Part shown: in pieces, positions 53,197-63,027 of the stretch
Position numbering within the stretch: the first letter of the stretch is position 1
Layout of the letters: every line of letters begins with the position of its first letter
Source of the DNA: Shewanella sp. Arc9-LZ
Lineage (GTDB): Bacteria; Pseudomonadota; Gammaproteobacteria; Enterobacterales; Shewanellaceae
Direction: 5' to 3'
DNA: 64,000 bases
Assembly (NCBI RefSeq): GCF_010092445.1
Contig: NZ_CP048031.1
Location: 2,976,001-3,040,000, forward strand
Notes under the pieces: model-generated
The model's database searches: none
What the model saw: only the letters and a program-made list of their open reading frames with translations
What the model was told of the DNA's origin: nothing
Program-made: the position numbers and the translations under genes

Positions 53197-54051
53197 TCAT
53201 TCAGTGTGCTTAGCGGTAGTCAAAATTGAAATGGCTTGTTCAATATAAGCAAGTCTTTCATTTTCAGCCCAATAAGCAGCATACACATGCCGATGGATAC
53301 ATTTTGCATCATCGACAACATACAGAGTCCCGTTATCTAAATAAGGCTGTATGAGTGCTTCAGGCAAAAATGCACATCCACCGTTATTAAGTATAAAGTC
53401 CAACGCCATACGAGCAGAACTTGTATGTAATACCGGCAAAGGTAACATGGTAAAATCCTGAGCATGAGTGATATTAAAGGCAGTGCCCCAATCTACTTTT
53501 ATATAAGGTAAAGTAGGTGTTTGAGTAAGCTTAACGCCTGCTTGTTTGCAGACTAAATACAATTTTACTTCAGCAAGCTTTACTAATATAACGCCATCAA
53601 GCTTTGGAGGATCAAACGTAATCGCAATATCTAAGGTTCGTTCAATAAGTTGACGAGTCATCACTGTTGCAGGTAACACATCCGTTCTTAAAGCCACTCC
53701 TTCCAAGCCTAAATGTAATGGCTGTAAAAAACCTTGTAAAAAAGCATCCCAAATATTATCGCCAGCCGACAACGCTAACTGAGCACTGTGCTGCTGATTT
53801 AAAATAATATCTTGTTTTGCTCTTTCCCAGGCGTTAAGCACGGCCTCAGCATGGCCGAGCATTCTTTCACCTGCCGGAGTTGGTTGAATGTTGTTACGTA
53901 AGCGTTCAAATAACTCTATACCCAGAATATTTTCTAATTGCTTTATTCTAAAACTGACAGCACTTCGAGTGAGGTATAGATTTTCAGCCGCTTTACCAAA
54001 GTGTCGAGTACGGGACACTTCTAAGAAGGTTTTTAATAAATCTGTATCCAT
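53197..54051 (-). CDS. hdfR: LysR-type regulator HdfR
   Basis: A 284-residue LysR regulator whose N-terminus (MDTDLLKTFLEVSRTRHFGKAAENLYLTRSAVSFRIKQLEN) follows E. coli HdfR almost residue by residue. Divergent from maoP, as in E. coli. Convergent with dgkA. Confidence 0.9.
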   Translation of the reverse strand: MDTDLLKTFLEVSRTRHFGKAAENLYLTRSAVSFRIKQLENILGIELFERLRNNIQPTPAGERMLGHAEAVLNAWERAKQDIILNQQHSAQLALSAGDNIWDAFLQGFLQPLHLGLEGVALRTDVLPATVMTRQLIERTLDIAITFDPPKLDGVILVKLAEVKLYLVCKQAGVKLTQTPTLPYIKVDWGTAFNITHAQDFTMLPLPVLHTSSARMALDFILNNGGCAFLPEALIQPYLDNGTLYVVDDAKCIHRHVYAAYWAENERLAYIEQAISILTTAKHTE

Positions 54052-54159
54052 AAAAATTCTTTACCATTAAGGACAAAATATTTTGATTTAAAAAATGATA
54101 ATACTAGCCAATACTCCAGTTGCAAATCTTTATATCTCATAATCTAGAAGGTATTAGCC

Positions 54160-54588
54160 ATGTCTCAGCAATCATTTATCAATGCAAAACAAGGTATTGA
54201 TGCTAACACCAATGGTCATAGCAACAGTTTTCAATCTACTAAACGCTTCTATGATGACGTGAATTTCCCAAAAGGATTTAAACGTTGTGGTGATTTTACC
54301 AATAAGGAAGCTGAGTTGCTTGAACAACACGGTCAAGCAATGAAAAATTTAGCCGATGGCTCGCAGTTACCTTGTCATGTTGACGAAGACCAATTTGTTA
54401 ACGTTTTACAGGGTAAAAAACCTGCAACAACACCAATGGAGCTATTGTGGTCTAAATATTGTCGTCTAGCAAAAGGCAAACCATTTTATGCTGTTGTTGG
54501 GACAATTCACGCGCCAGCAAGCTCTAAAGTTGAAATTGAATTTGACGATGTAGAAGAAGATGCTTCTGACACCGATGAGTCAGAATAA
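54160..54588 (+). CDS. maoP: macrodomain Ori protein MaoP (DUF413, YifE)
   Basis: A 142-residue DUF413 protein: FYDDVNFPKGFKRCGDFTNKEAELLEQHGQAM is the conserved core, with an acidic tail. In E. coli, MaoP and the site maoS next to it organise the Ori macrodomain; here the same hdfR/maoP divergence is kept. GAAGG lies 9 nt before the ATG. Confidence 0.9.
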   Translation: MSQQSFINAKQGIDANTNGHSNSFQSTKRFYDDVNFPKGFKRCGDFTNKEAELLEQHGQAMKNLADGSQLPCHVDEDQFVNVLQGKKPATTPMELLWSKYCRLAKGKPFYAVVGTIHAPASSKVEIEFDDVEEDASDTDESE

Positions 54589-54650
54589 ACTATCTTTCAA
54601 CGGCTAAAGTCGCCACATTAAACATGTAACATATTTGTTATATAAGTAGT

Positions 54651-54685
54651 AAAAGTAGAGTCAACATCCTGCTCTACTTTTCTTG
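54651..54685 (+). terminator. terminator after maoP
   Basis: Stem aaaagtagag / ctctactttt with an 11-nt loop, ending TTTTCTTGTT. Confidence 0.75.
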
Positions 54686-55033
54686 TTATGTCACATTTTT
54701 GTCACCCACCGCAGCTACGCCAATGCTCTGGCGCCTTTATTCGTGTTGACTTTTCGCTGGAATGGTTGTTTTTACACCGTTGAGTTCAAGCTATTAACGA
54801 AAACTTGATTTAGCGCAATAATTCTATACAAATACTTCACATTTAGTAGCAAGGTGCTAGTATATGCACTGAACAGTTTGTCGTTTTTATTTTAACTTAA
54901 TGTTTATGGCTGCGCATTTTGATAATCCTTATTTGGGATATCAGCGCTGAATAGGTTAGGTATTAAATTCGACAAAAGCATCATATGAAGACGCATATCC
55001 TGTGATAGAAAAAATAATAAATGCGGAGTTTCA
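54686..55033. other. intergenic region before the outer-membrane barrel gene
   Basis: About 350 bp without a supported gene; it should carry the promoter of the next gene. A minus-strand frame crossing 54904-55116 has no RBS and overlaps the real gene, so it is not called. Confidence 0.4.
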
Positions 55034-55945
55034 ATGATAAGATCTTTTATTTGTATAGTGTTGTTGATATTAGGTACTCGAACTGCTGCGGCAGAAACGG
55101 AGCTATCAACTAACAACTCAACAGTTACCGATAAATATACCCTTGATATCGGTATGTTTTATGCTAATTCAGATTCAAACTTCATCGCTACAAACCCTAA
55201 AACAGGCGGAACATTCCCGGTAGACTTTGAAGATGAACTGCTACTTGCTGAAGAGCAATACTTACCCTACTTTGAATTCACATTCTCTTTTAACCAACGC
55301 CATAGTATTTATATTGATTGGAAGTCGTTGGATCGCAAAGCAGACACTGAAACGGTATCAGAAGATTTTATTCTTGAAGATATTGATGGAAAAGACTACC
55401 TGATTGAAACTGGCGCCAAACTGAATACCGAACTCAATATTGATATTCTGCGAATTGGCTATGGTTATGACATATGGCAAGGAACTCACTACGCTGTTGG
55501 AGTATCCGTTGGTATACATACCATGTTTATCGAAACCGCTTTTAAAGGCACTATCGGTATTTGCGTGCCTGACTCAACTTTAACCAGTTTATGCAACGAT
55601 GCAGTAGCAACACCTGAAGTGATAGACGATACTCTAACGGCGCCTCTACCAGACATTGGCCTTTACGGCTCTTACGAATTTTATCCTGGTTGGACATTTG
55701 ATGCTCACGCCCAATATTTTGCTATCAAATATGATGATGTAGATGGATCACTTATCGATATCCGTTTAGGTGTTGAAGCTAAGGTTTGCGATAATTGGTC
55801 ATTAAAACTGGCTTACAACTATTATGATGTTGATGTAACAATCGAAAAAACACGTAATGTCGGTAATATTGAACAGCGTACTTTTGATTACAATATAAAC
55901 TACAGCTTTACTGGCCCAATGTTTGCTGTCTCTTACGTTTTTTAA
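55034..55945 (+). CDS. outer-membrane beta-barrel protein of unknown function
   Basis: A 303-residue protein with a signal peptide (cut after RTAAA) and alternating beta strands ending FAVSYVF, with the C-terminal aromatic expected for BAM-dependent barrels. Segments such as LRIGYGYDIWQGTHYAVGVSVGIHTMFIE and IDIRLGVEAKVCDNWSLKLAYNYYDV are barrel-like. Two Cys flank CVPDSTLTSLC. No family recognised with confidence. GGAG precedes the ATG. Confidence 0.75.
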   Translation: MIRSFICIVLLILGTRTAAAETELSTNNSTVTDKYTLDIGMFYANSDSNFIATNPKTGGTFPVDFEDELLLAEEQYLPYFEFTFSFNQRHSIYIDWKSLDRKADTETVSEDFILEDIDGKDYLIETGAKLNTELNIDILRIGYGYDIWQGTHYAVGVSVGIHTMFIETAFKGTIGICVPDSTLTSLCNDAVATPEVIDDTLTAPLPDIGLYGSYEFYPGWTFDAHAQYFAIKYDDVDGSLIDIRLGVEAKVCDNWSLKLAYNYYDVDVTIEKTRNVGNIEQRTFDYNINYSFTGPMFAVSYVF

Positions 55946-55961
55946 TATGATTCAAGTCACT

Positions 55962-55987
55962 AAAAAGCATCTTCGGATGCTTTTTTG
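55962..55987 (+). terminator. terminator after the barrel gene
   Basis: Stem aaaagcatc / gatgctttt with a TTCG tetraloop and a T run. Confidence 0.9.
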
Positions 55988-56096
55988 TTATTTGTATCAC
56001 TATAATATCATGGTACAAACTCTGCTATTATTGTTATATTTACTTCAATTGTAGATTTTTTAAAGTTTTTCCTTAGCCCGGATCATGAGGCACTTA

Positions 56097-57122
56097 ATGT
56101 CGAACACTCTACTGCAAACCGCTGCAGCCAATTTGAAAAAAGCTGTTCCGTTAATGTTAAAATATAGAATACCCACAACACCAACAAACTACGCGCTTTG
56201 GTATGCTTACGTGGGTGAACAAAACCCGTTACTTAATCAAGAGTTAGATACTGCAGTAAAACAAAATCAAACCTGTTCACCAGTGACCAGCGAATTGTTA
56301 TATCGTAAACATGTGGCTGATCCGGTTGAGCTAGATGTGCGCGACATGCGTAAGAACCTTGATGCTATGGTATGTGAGTTATCTCAGTCACTCAAAGATA
56401 CTAATTTGGACACTGAGACATTTCAAAATCAAATTGATAAAGATTTTAAAAAATTAAGCGATCTTGAAAATAAAGGTTTCTCTCTCGAGCAAGTGATTGG
56501 TATTATTAGAAATATCGTTAAAGAATCTTCCAGCATCCGTTCTAGTACCGTGAGTTTTACCGAACAACTCCAAAAAGCTCAATCAGAGATTGATACTCTC
56601 AAAACTCGTTTAGCTGAATCTGAAAAAGACATGCTATTTGACGCCCTAACCAATGTGTTAAATCGCCGTGCATTTAACACTGATATTGAAGCGCAAATAA
56701 GTTCAGCCCCTGCGGGTACCTGCATGATTTTAATTGATATTGATCACTTTAAAACCTTCAACGATAATTTTGGTCATCAACTTGGTGATTTAGTCCTAAA
56801 AACCGTTGCGAAACGGATCCAAGAAGCCTGCCGTGACGGAATTAAATTGTACCGTTTTGGTGGTGAAGAGTTCGCCATTATTGTGCCAAGTAGTCAGTTT
56901 AGAGTTGCTAGACAATTAGCTGAAGGCATTCGCAGAGCGCTCGAAAAACTCAGTGTCAAAGACAGACGCAGTGACAAGGTTATTGATTCGATAACCGCAT
57001 CTTTTGGTGTTGCTGAATGGAAACCTAAGCAAAATGTATCGCAATTAATTGAAGCAACCGATAAGTTACTGTACGAAGCAAAACGCTTAGGTCGTAATAG
57101 AGTGATGCCAATCGCAAACTAA
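56097..57122 (+). CDS. GGDEF diguanylate cyclase
   Basis: A 341-residue cytoplasmic c-di-GMP synthase. Residues about 1-165 are helical (sensory or dimerising, ending in a coiled coil), residues about 175-335 the GGDEF domain with active site RFGGEEFAI. The inhibitory RxxD I-site is not intact (sequence RDGI at that place). The ATG at 56097 has GAGG 6 nt upstream; the earlier ATG at 56085 overlaps that RBS. Confidence 0.92.
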   Translation: MSNTLLQTAAANLKKAVPLMLKYRIPTTPTNYALWYAYVGEQNPLLNQELDTAVKQNQTCSPVTSELLYRKHVADPVELDVRDMRKNLDAMVCELSQSLKDTNLDTETFQNQIDKDFKKLSDLENKGFSLEQVIGIIRNIVKESSSIRSSTVSFTEQLQKAQSEIDTLKTRLAESEKDMLFDALTNVLNRRAFNTDIEAQISSAPAGTCMILIDIDHFKTFNDNFGHQLGDLVLKTVAKRIQEACRDGIKLYRFGGEEFAIIVPSSQFRVARQLAEGIRRALEKLSVKDRRSDKVIDSITASFGVAEWKPKQNVSQLIEATDKLLYEAKRLGRNRVMPIAN

Positions 57123-57221
57123 TCATTCTGGTAATATCAATTGATTGATCGCCCGCTTTTGCCTGCTCATACTGAAAAGCTAACTGCGGGCAAAGTTGGG
57201 CTTAATATTTTCGACTACGAA

Positions 57222-57932
57222 TTATTTCGGTAATTGCAGATAACTCGCGGCATGTTCAGCTGTTGCATTGGCTAAATGAGGCACATAACCTAAAAATGGT
57301 CCCTGCATCATCTGCTGTAAACTGTTGAGGTTATCGTCAATAAAAGCCATATCAGGGTCCACTTGATTAGCAACCCACCCCGCTATCGACAATCCGTCGG
57401 CCAACACAGCCTCTTGAGTTAATAACGCATGGTTTAAACAGCCTAGTTTCATGCCTACAACTAAAATAACCTCAACCTGAGATATCGCCTTTTGACCTTG
57501 AACCAGCTGAATTTGTTGTAGCTTGGCGTGCAATAATTTAACAGTCTCAGATAAATACTCACCATTACCTAGTGGTAAACGCCAGCCACCAGCACCTTCT
57601 ATCAAGGCAAAATCTGCATCTAACATCGCGGGATGGTACATAGTATCAAGTACACGTTGAGCCGTTAATGTTTGATTAGTTTGTTTGGCAGCAATGTGCG
57701 GCGCTATAGCGGGTTCAAAACAAATAGGATTCACCACTTGATACGGTAAATCCATATTCGACTGAGCTATTAGCATTAAGGCATCACTGTTGCGTAAGCC
57801 CGCGTCGGTGGATATACATCCTGATGCTATCGGTTTAAAGCCACATTTATGGCCTTGAGCCTTGGATAATAATGCAGCCGAAACTAAGGTTTTACCGCTG
57901 TCGGTATCGGTTCCTGTCACAAAGTACAACAT
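57222..57932 (-). CDS. bioD: dethiobiotin synthetase BioD
   Basis: ATP-dependent closure of the ureido ring of dethiobiotin (236 aa). P-loop GTDTDSGKTLVSAAL, then KPIASGC and EGAGGWRLPL. The ATG at 57932 has GAGG upstream and overlaps the bioC end; the frame is open further upstream. Last gene of bioBFCD. Confidence 0.94.
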   Translation of the reverse strand: MLYFVTGTDTDSGKTLVSAALLSKAQGHKCGFKPIASGCISTDAGLRNSDALMLIAQSNMDLPYQVVNPICFEPAIAPHIAAKQTNQTLTAQRVLDTMYHPAMLDADFALIEGAGGWRLPLGNGEYLSETVKLLHAKLQQIQLVQGQKAISQVEVILVVGMKLGCLNHALLTQEAVLADGLSIAGWVANQVDPDMAFIDDNLNSLQQMMQGPFLGYVPHLANATAEHAASYLQLPK

Positions 57933-57936
57933 CGTT

Positions 57937-58698
57937 TCAACCTCGCTTGGCGCGGATATACGCAATTTGATAAGTTAATGGCAAGCCTTTATCGGTACGC
58001 ATTGTTTCTGCAAGTACGATGCGTTGCTGCCATTGTTGCTTTGTGAGTGGCTGATGTTGTGTTGAATTGTTTTCGTCTTGTTGAGCAAACGACGCACCCA
58101 CACCCTTTATTGAGTACAGCAAGCTGCGCAAATCATCAAAATGCACGCTAATACTCTCAACATGGATATCAATGCTGTGCCAATCATCCACAGTCGTATG
58201 AGATGCACTCAATGCGGCATTAAGTGCCGATACGGAATAAAATGGGTTAACTCTAAAGCCTAATGTTTGTAATTCAGCCAAACTGCCATCAACAACTACA
58301 CTAAGATGACACTCACCATTTTGTCGCAATACTCGATGAAACTCAGCAAATGCTTGTGGTAACGTTTGGCACCATTGCAAGGCTAAATTAGAATAGATAC
58401 TGTCAATGGAAGCACTCTGTAATCCAAGCGCCTGTGCGTCGCTGCATATCGGTAAATAATCAGGGTGTTGTTTGGTTAATTGCTTAAGCATGCCATGAGC
58501 GATATCAACCGCAACGACCTGCTTAACATCAAAGGCATGAAAACTCGTACCAGGACCGGCACCGACATCAAGTAAGGTGCCAAATAGATGCGCATTGTCT
58601 AATAATTGCTTAGCGGTAATACGTTGTAATACATCATGTTGCTTGTAATGAGATGCGGCGATTGAAAATTTGCTTGCCACTGGATTATCTAACGTCAT
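57937..58698 (-). CDS. bioC: malonyl-ACP O-methyltransferase BioC
   Basis: SAM-dependent methylation of malonyl-ACP at the start of pimeloyl synthesis (253 aa). SAM motif LLDVGAGPGTSFHA and the family segment SNLALQWCQTLPQAFAEFHRVLR. No bioH is present in this window. Confidence 0.93.
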   Translation of the reverse strand: MTLDNPVASKFSIAASHYKQHDVLQRITAKQLLDNAHLFGTLLDVGAGPGTSFHAFDVKQVVAVDIAHGMLKQLTKQHPDYLPICSDAQALGLQSASIDSIYSNLALQWCQTLPQAFAEFHRVLRQNGECHLSVVVDGSLAELQTLGFRVNPFYSVSALNAALSASHTTVDDWHSIDIHVESISVHFDDLRSLLYSIKGVGASFAQQDENNSTQHQPLTKQQWQQRIVLAETMRTDKGLPLTYQIAYIRAKRG

Positions 58699-58718
58699 GA
58701 GAGTCTCATTGATACGAT

Positions 58719-59918
58719 TTATTTAGCCACTGTTTGTGGCGCTAATGCACCTAGCTTTGCGTCAGTATCACTATATTGGTGAATAAGCTGAGTTAAAGTG
58801 CTCACAAGTGATTGAATATCAGAAGCTTTATGCTGTGCATTTAAAGTAATCCGCAAACGCGCCTGACCTTTTGGCACGGTTGGTGAACGAATAGCACCAA
58901 CTAAAAAACCTTGTTGTTTTAACTGCTGCGCAATAGCGATAACCTGATGATTATCACCGATCATAATCGGTTGAATTGCGGTAGTAGAAGACGTAATACT
59001 CAATTTATTTACTAATGCGAGTTGCCTAAACAATGCAATATTAGCCGTTAATTGTTCCAATAATTCTGGGTGAGTTTGTTGCCAATTAATTGCCGCTAAT
59101 GCTAATTGAGCATTGGCTGGCGCTAAAGCGGTTGAGTAAATATACTCACGACACGTCGCAACCAAGTAATCAATCACTTCTGTGGAAGCTAAAATAGCGG
59201 CGCCTTGGCAGCCTAGCGCCTTACCAAAGGTGACGACTTGAATATCGACATTATCGGCATTAACAAACGAGCTTGGTAATACCCCAAAACCATGGGCATC
59301 ATCGACAATGAGCCAGCAGCCATGTTGCTTACATAAATCCGATAGCTCAACAATGGGGGCTATGTCGCCGTCCATACTGAATACGCTCTCGGTAACCACT
59401 GCGGTATTGGGATTTCGTTCAATAATGCGGGCAGCGCTATTGATTTCGTTATGCAAAAATCGGCTAATTTTGCTGCCGCTGTCTTTTAAACCGTCAATGA
59501 CAGAGGCATGCACCAATTTATCAGCAATGACCGTATCATCGGGGTTAAACAAGGTTTTCATTAACGCGCTATTGGCACTAAAGCCTGAACTAAACAGCAT
59601 ACAAGCTTGGTGACCGGTAATCTCACATAAACCTTGTTCCAGCGCCACATGGGCTTGGCTATAACCACTTACAAGCGGTGATGCCCCACTGCCCACACCA
59701 TATACTGTTGCACCGTCGTAAAGTGCTTGTGCTAACGCTGGTTCATGGGCTAAACCCAAATAATCATTATGACTAAAATCAATCAATACTGACTGTTGCG
59801 ACGTTGCTGCCACATGTCGCTGGCGTAAAAGACCTGCTGCGTTTAGTTCAGCAAGCTTTTCACTTATCCTTAAAGCTATTGGGTGTTTCCCAATCGCAGG
59901 CAGGCCTAATGACGTCAT
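58719..59918 (-). CDS. bioF: 8-amino-7-oxononanoate synthase BioF
   Basis: PLP enzyme joining pimeloyl-ACP and alanine (399 aa). FSHNDYLGLA, DDAHGFGVLP, and the PLP lysine in VVTFGKALGCQGA. It starts 6 bp after bioB and is followed by bioC after 20 bp. Confidence 0.95.
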   Translation of the reverse strand: MTSLGLPAIGKHPIALRISEKLAELNAAGLLRQRHVAATSQQSVLIDFSHNDYLGLAHEPALAQALYDGATVYGVGSGASPLVSGYSQAHVALEQGLCEITGHQACMLFSSGFSANSALMKTLFNPDDTVIADKLVHASVIDGLKDSGSKISRFLHNEINSAARIIERNPNTAVVTESVFSMDGDIAPIVELSDLCKQHGCWLIVDDAHGFGVLPSSFVNADNVDIQVVTFGKALGCQGAAILASTEVIDYLVATCREYIYSTALAPANAQLALAAINWQQTHPELLEQLTANIALFRQLALVNKLSITSSTTAIQPIMIGDNHQVIAIAQQLKQQGFLVGAIRSPTVPKGQARLRITLNAQHKASDIQSLVSTLTQLIHQYSDTDAKLGALAPQTVAK

Positions 59919-59924
59919 GCTAAA

Positions 59925-60977
59925 TTACAGCGCTGCTGCGTCAAAAAACTGCTTGGTCGACTTATCTTGTATGGCGTTAGCTTTGGCTAATAATGCGTTA
60001 TCTGTTTCAATGTGGGCTTGTGGGCCTTGTTCCGGGTGCAAACCTAAACGACGGAACAAATTCATATCATCGTTTTCTTCTGGGTTTGCTGTAGTTAATA
60101 GCTTACAACCGTAGAAAATAGAGTTAGCACCGGCAAAGAAACACATAGATTGCAGTTCATCACTCATGCTTTCTCGTCCTGCAGATAAACGTACCCGCGA
60201 CTTAGGCATAATAATGCGGGCTACAGCAATGGTGCGCACAAATTCAAGCGGGTCAAGATCATCTATATTCTCAAACGGCGTTCCGGCCACTTTGACTAAC
60301 ATGTTGATTGGCACTGAATCTGGATGTTGTTCTAAATTGGCCAATTGTTGCAATAAACCTGCACGATCTGTGGCTTGTTCGCCCATTCCAACAATGCCGC
60401 CAGAACAGACTTTCATCCCAGATGCACGTACGTTTGTTAGCGTATCTAAGCGACTTTGATAGGTGCGAGTGGTAATAACGTCGCCGTAATATTCTGGTGA
60501 GGTATCAAGGTTATGGTTGTAGTAATCCAAACCAGCATCGGCTAATTTCCCGGCCTGCTCAGATGACAACATGCCTAATGTCATACAGGTTTCCATGCCT
60601 AAGGCACGAACATCTTTTACCATTTGCGTTAAATATGGCATATCTTTGTCACGCGGGTTACGCCAGGCTGCCCCCATACAAAAACGCGATGCTCCAGCAG
60701 CTTTAGCACTTTTAGCCTCGGTTAATACTTTATCAATTTCAAGCAAACGTTCTTTTTCAAGGCCAGTGTCATAGCGTGCGCTTTGTGGACAATATTTACA
60801 GTCCTCAGGGCATGCACCGGTTTTAATTGATAAAAGACGGCTTATCTGCACTTCGTTAGGGTCAAACGTTTCACGATGAATACTGTGAGCCTTAAACAAT
60901 AAATCATTCATAGGCAGCGCAAACAATGCTTCAATTTGTGCTTTTTGCCAATCGTGACGAACTTCAGCTAACGACAT
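59925..60977 (-). CDS. bioB: biotin synthase BioB
   Basis: Radical-SAM enzyme inserting sulfur into dethiobiotin (350 aa). SAM cluster motif [28 protein letters not shown] and GGIVGMGE are standard. First gene of bioBFCD, divergent from bioA. Confidence 0.97.
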   Translation of the reverse strand: MSLAEVRHDWQKAQIEALFALPMNDLLFKAHSIHRETFDPNEVQISRLLSIKTGACPEDCKYCPQSARYDTGLEKERLLEIDKVLTEAKSAKAAGASRFCMGAAWRNPRDKDMPYLTQMVKDVRALGMETCMTLGMLSSEQAGKLADAGLDYYNHNLDTSPEYYGDVITTRTYQSRLDTLTNVRASGMKVCSGGIVGMGEQATDRAGLLQQLANLEQHPDSVPINMLVKVAGTPFENIDDLDPLEFVRTIAVARIIMPKSRVRLSAGRESMSDELQSMCFFAGANSIFYGCKLLTTANPEENDDMNLFRRLGLHPEQGPQAHIETDNALLAKANAIQDKSTKQFFDAAAL

Positions 60978-61091
60978 GGTTCATTCCTTTATTTTGATTT
61001 TATGTTGGCTAGGATACCCTGAGCCCGTAAACTGTCAACGCAACAACCACTTTGCGCTTTACTAGTGGTCAAATGATGAGCACCTATAATT

Positions 61092-62426
61092 ATGGCACTT
61101 CCCGACACAAATACCACTATCGATTACGCTTTCGATGCACAACATATATGGCACCCTTATACCTCTATGACCCAGTCTCTGCCTGTATATGGAGTCGTTT
61201 CAGCACAAGGTTGTGAGTTGACTTTAGATGATGGAAAAGTACTTATAGATGGCACCAGTTCATGGTGGTCTTGTGTGCATGGTTATAGTCATCCGACCAT
61301 TTTGGCCGCTATGCAAAAGCAGCTATCACAGCTCAGTCATGTGATGTTTGGCGGCATAACCCATCAGCCAGCCATTGAGACCTCAAAACGCTTAGTGCAG
61401 ATGACCAGCGATAACTTAACTAAGGTTTTCTTAGCTGATTCAGGCTCAATTGCTGTGGAAGTTGCGCTAAAGATGGCGCTGCAATATTGGCAGGGGCGGA
61501 ACCAGCCGCAAAAGCAACGGATTATGACCGTAAAAAGTGGTTATCATGGTGATACTTTTGCCGCGATGAGCGTATGTGATCCTGATGGTGGAATGCACAC
61601 CATGTTTGGTAATAATGTCACTGAACAAGTCTTTATCCCTGCGCCAACCTCAAAGTTTGACGAACCGTTGAATCAAACCGATACACTCGCATTAAATGCC
61701 GCATTTGCGCAACATAATCAAGATATTGCTGCGGTGATTATTGAACCCATCATGCAAGGTGCTGGCGGAATGCGTTTTTACTCACCAGCTTATTTAGTTA
61801 AACTGCGCCAACTTTGCGACCAATACGATGTGCTATTGATATTAGACGAAATCGCTACCGGATTTGGCCGTACTGGCACCCTCTTCGCTTATGAGCATGC
61901 TAATATTGAGGCCGATATTTTATGTGTAGGTAAAGCCTTAACCGGTGGATATATTAGCCTCGCAGCCACCTTATGCAGTGACGAAGTGGCCAATGGTATT
62001 AGTGATTCTCCCGCCGGTGTGTTTATGCATGGCCCTACTTTTATGGGGAATCCATTAGCATGTGCTGCAGCAACCGCTAGCTTAGACTTATTGCTTGCCG
62101 GCGATTGGCAACTACAGGTAAAAAACATTGAAGCGCATTTAATCCGCACCTTACCCGCAGCCATGGCGTCAAAAGAGGTTAAAGATGTACGAGTACTTGG
62201 CAGTGTCGGCGTAATCGAAATGCACTCGCCAGTGAATACCGCAGCCTTACAAAAAGCCTTTGTTGACTTAGGTGTGTGGGTAAGGCCTTTTAGCCGCTAT
62301 ATCTACATCATGCCGCCTTACACTATTAGCGCTGCACAATTAACCCAACTAACCTCGGCCATGTTGTTAATTGCCGATACCCTTATTCCTACCGAAGAGA
62401 ATCAAACGTTGATTAGCCATGGATAA
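61092..62426 (+). CDS. bioA: adenosylmethionine-8-amino-7-oxononanoate aminotransferase BioA
   Basis: PLP aminotransferase making 7,8-diaminopelargonate (444 aa). HIWHPYTSM at the start, WWSCVHGYSHP, DEIATGFGRTG, and the PLP lysine in CVGKALTGGY. Divergent from bioBFCD over 114 bp, the usual place for a BirA operator, but no convincing operator was found by eye. Confidence 0.97.
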   Translation: MALPDTNTTIDYAFDAQHIWHPYTSMTQSLPVYGVVSAQGCELTLDDGKVLIDGTSSWWSCVHGYSHPTILAAMQKQLSQLSHVMFGGITHQPAIETSKRLVQMTSDNLTKVFLADSGSIAVEVALKMALQYWQGRNQPQKQRIMTVKSGYHGDTFAAMSVCDPDGGMHTMFGNNVTEQVFIPAPTSKFDEPLNQTDTLALNAAFAQHNQDIAAVIIEPIMQGAGGMRFYSPAYLVKLRQLCDQYDVLLILDEIATGFGRTGTLFAYEHANIEADILCVGKALTGGYISLAATLCSDEVANGISDSPAGVFMHGPTFMGNPLACAAATASLDLLLAGDWQLQVKNIEAHLIRTLPAAMASKEVKDVRVLGSVGVIEMHSPVNTAALQKAFVDLGVWVRPFSRYIYIMPPYTISAAQLTQLTSAMLLIADTLIPTEENQTLISHG

Positions 62427-62502
62427 TTAAAACTTAACTCTTCTCTTGCTTGGCCAGATTTTAAATTGGGTCATGCTCAGTTTAATTAGGTCAAAGTTTA
62501 GC

Positions 62503-63027
62503 TTAATCTAATACCGATTGAGCGTGGGCAATAATGGCATCTGAAACGTCTTTATAGACACCTTTAAGTAAAATCCAATGGTGCCAGTAAAGCGTTTCAG
62601 TGATGATATGGTCTTTACATATGTGCACTAACTCACCAGTGGCTAGTTCTGATTTAATTTGCGTTTTTGGTACTAAACAATGGGCAGCGCCATGTTTAGC
62701 AATGGTAACAAAGGAATCTGATGAACGAACAGCATGTAATGGGTATTCACCTTGCATCAGACTAAAATGCTGTTGAATATAGCGTGTGTGCATATTGTCT
62801 TTGTGATCAAACGCAATACCCCGAGCTTTTCTAAGACTGTCTGCACTAATTCCATTAGGGAAGTAATGACGACTAAACTCAGGTGAAGCGACTAGCAGAT
62901 AGTCGACACAGCCTAATCGAGTTAGTTGACAACCTTTAATCGGTGTAGATAGCACCGAAATGACGCCAAAAGCTTGGCCATCCTTTAACCTATTAATCGT
63001 AGGATCTTTACCTTCAACATCGTTCAA
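62503..63027 (-). pseudogene. argP: argP remnant (LysR regulator lacking its DNA-binding half)
   Basis: About 174 residues match the effector-binding C-terminal domain of ArgP/IciA (RLKDGQAFGVISV, LGCVDYLLVASPEF, HYFPNGIS, AFDHKDNMH, LYWHHW). The N-terminal helix-turn-helix and linker (about 120 residues) are missing. The frame stops having homology at about 63025, exactly where argO homology starts on the other strand. No start codon with RBS is present. It cannot bind DNA as a normal LysR protein. Confidence 0.88.

Noticed and set aside
54740..54790. Third MITE copy near ggaatggttgttt
   Set aside because: Only about ten bases match the repeat core; ends and inner segments are missing.
54904..55116. 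70-codon minus-strand frame overlapping the barrel gene start
   Set aside because: No RBS and it overlaps the signal peptide of the better supported plus-strand gene.
60978..61091. BirA operator between bioB and bioA
   Set aside because: A half site like AGTTTACGG is present but no second half at the right distance was found.
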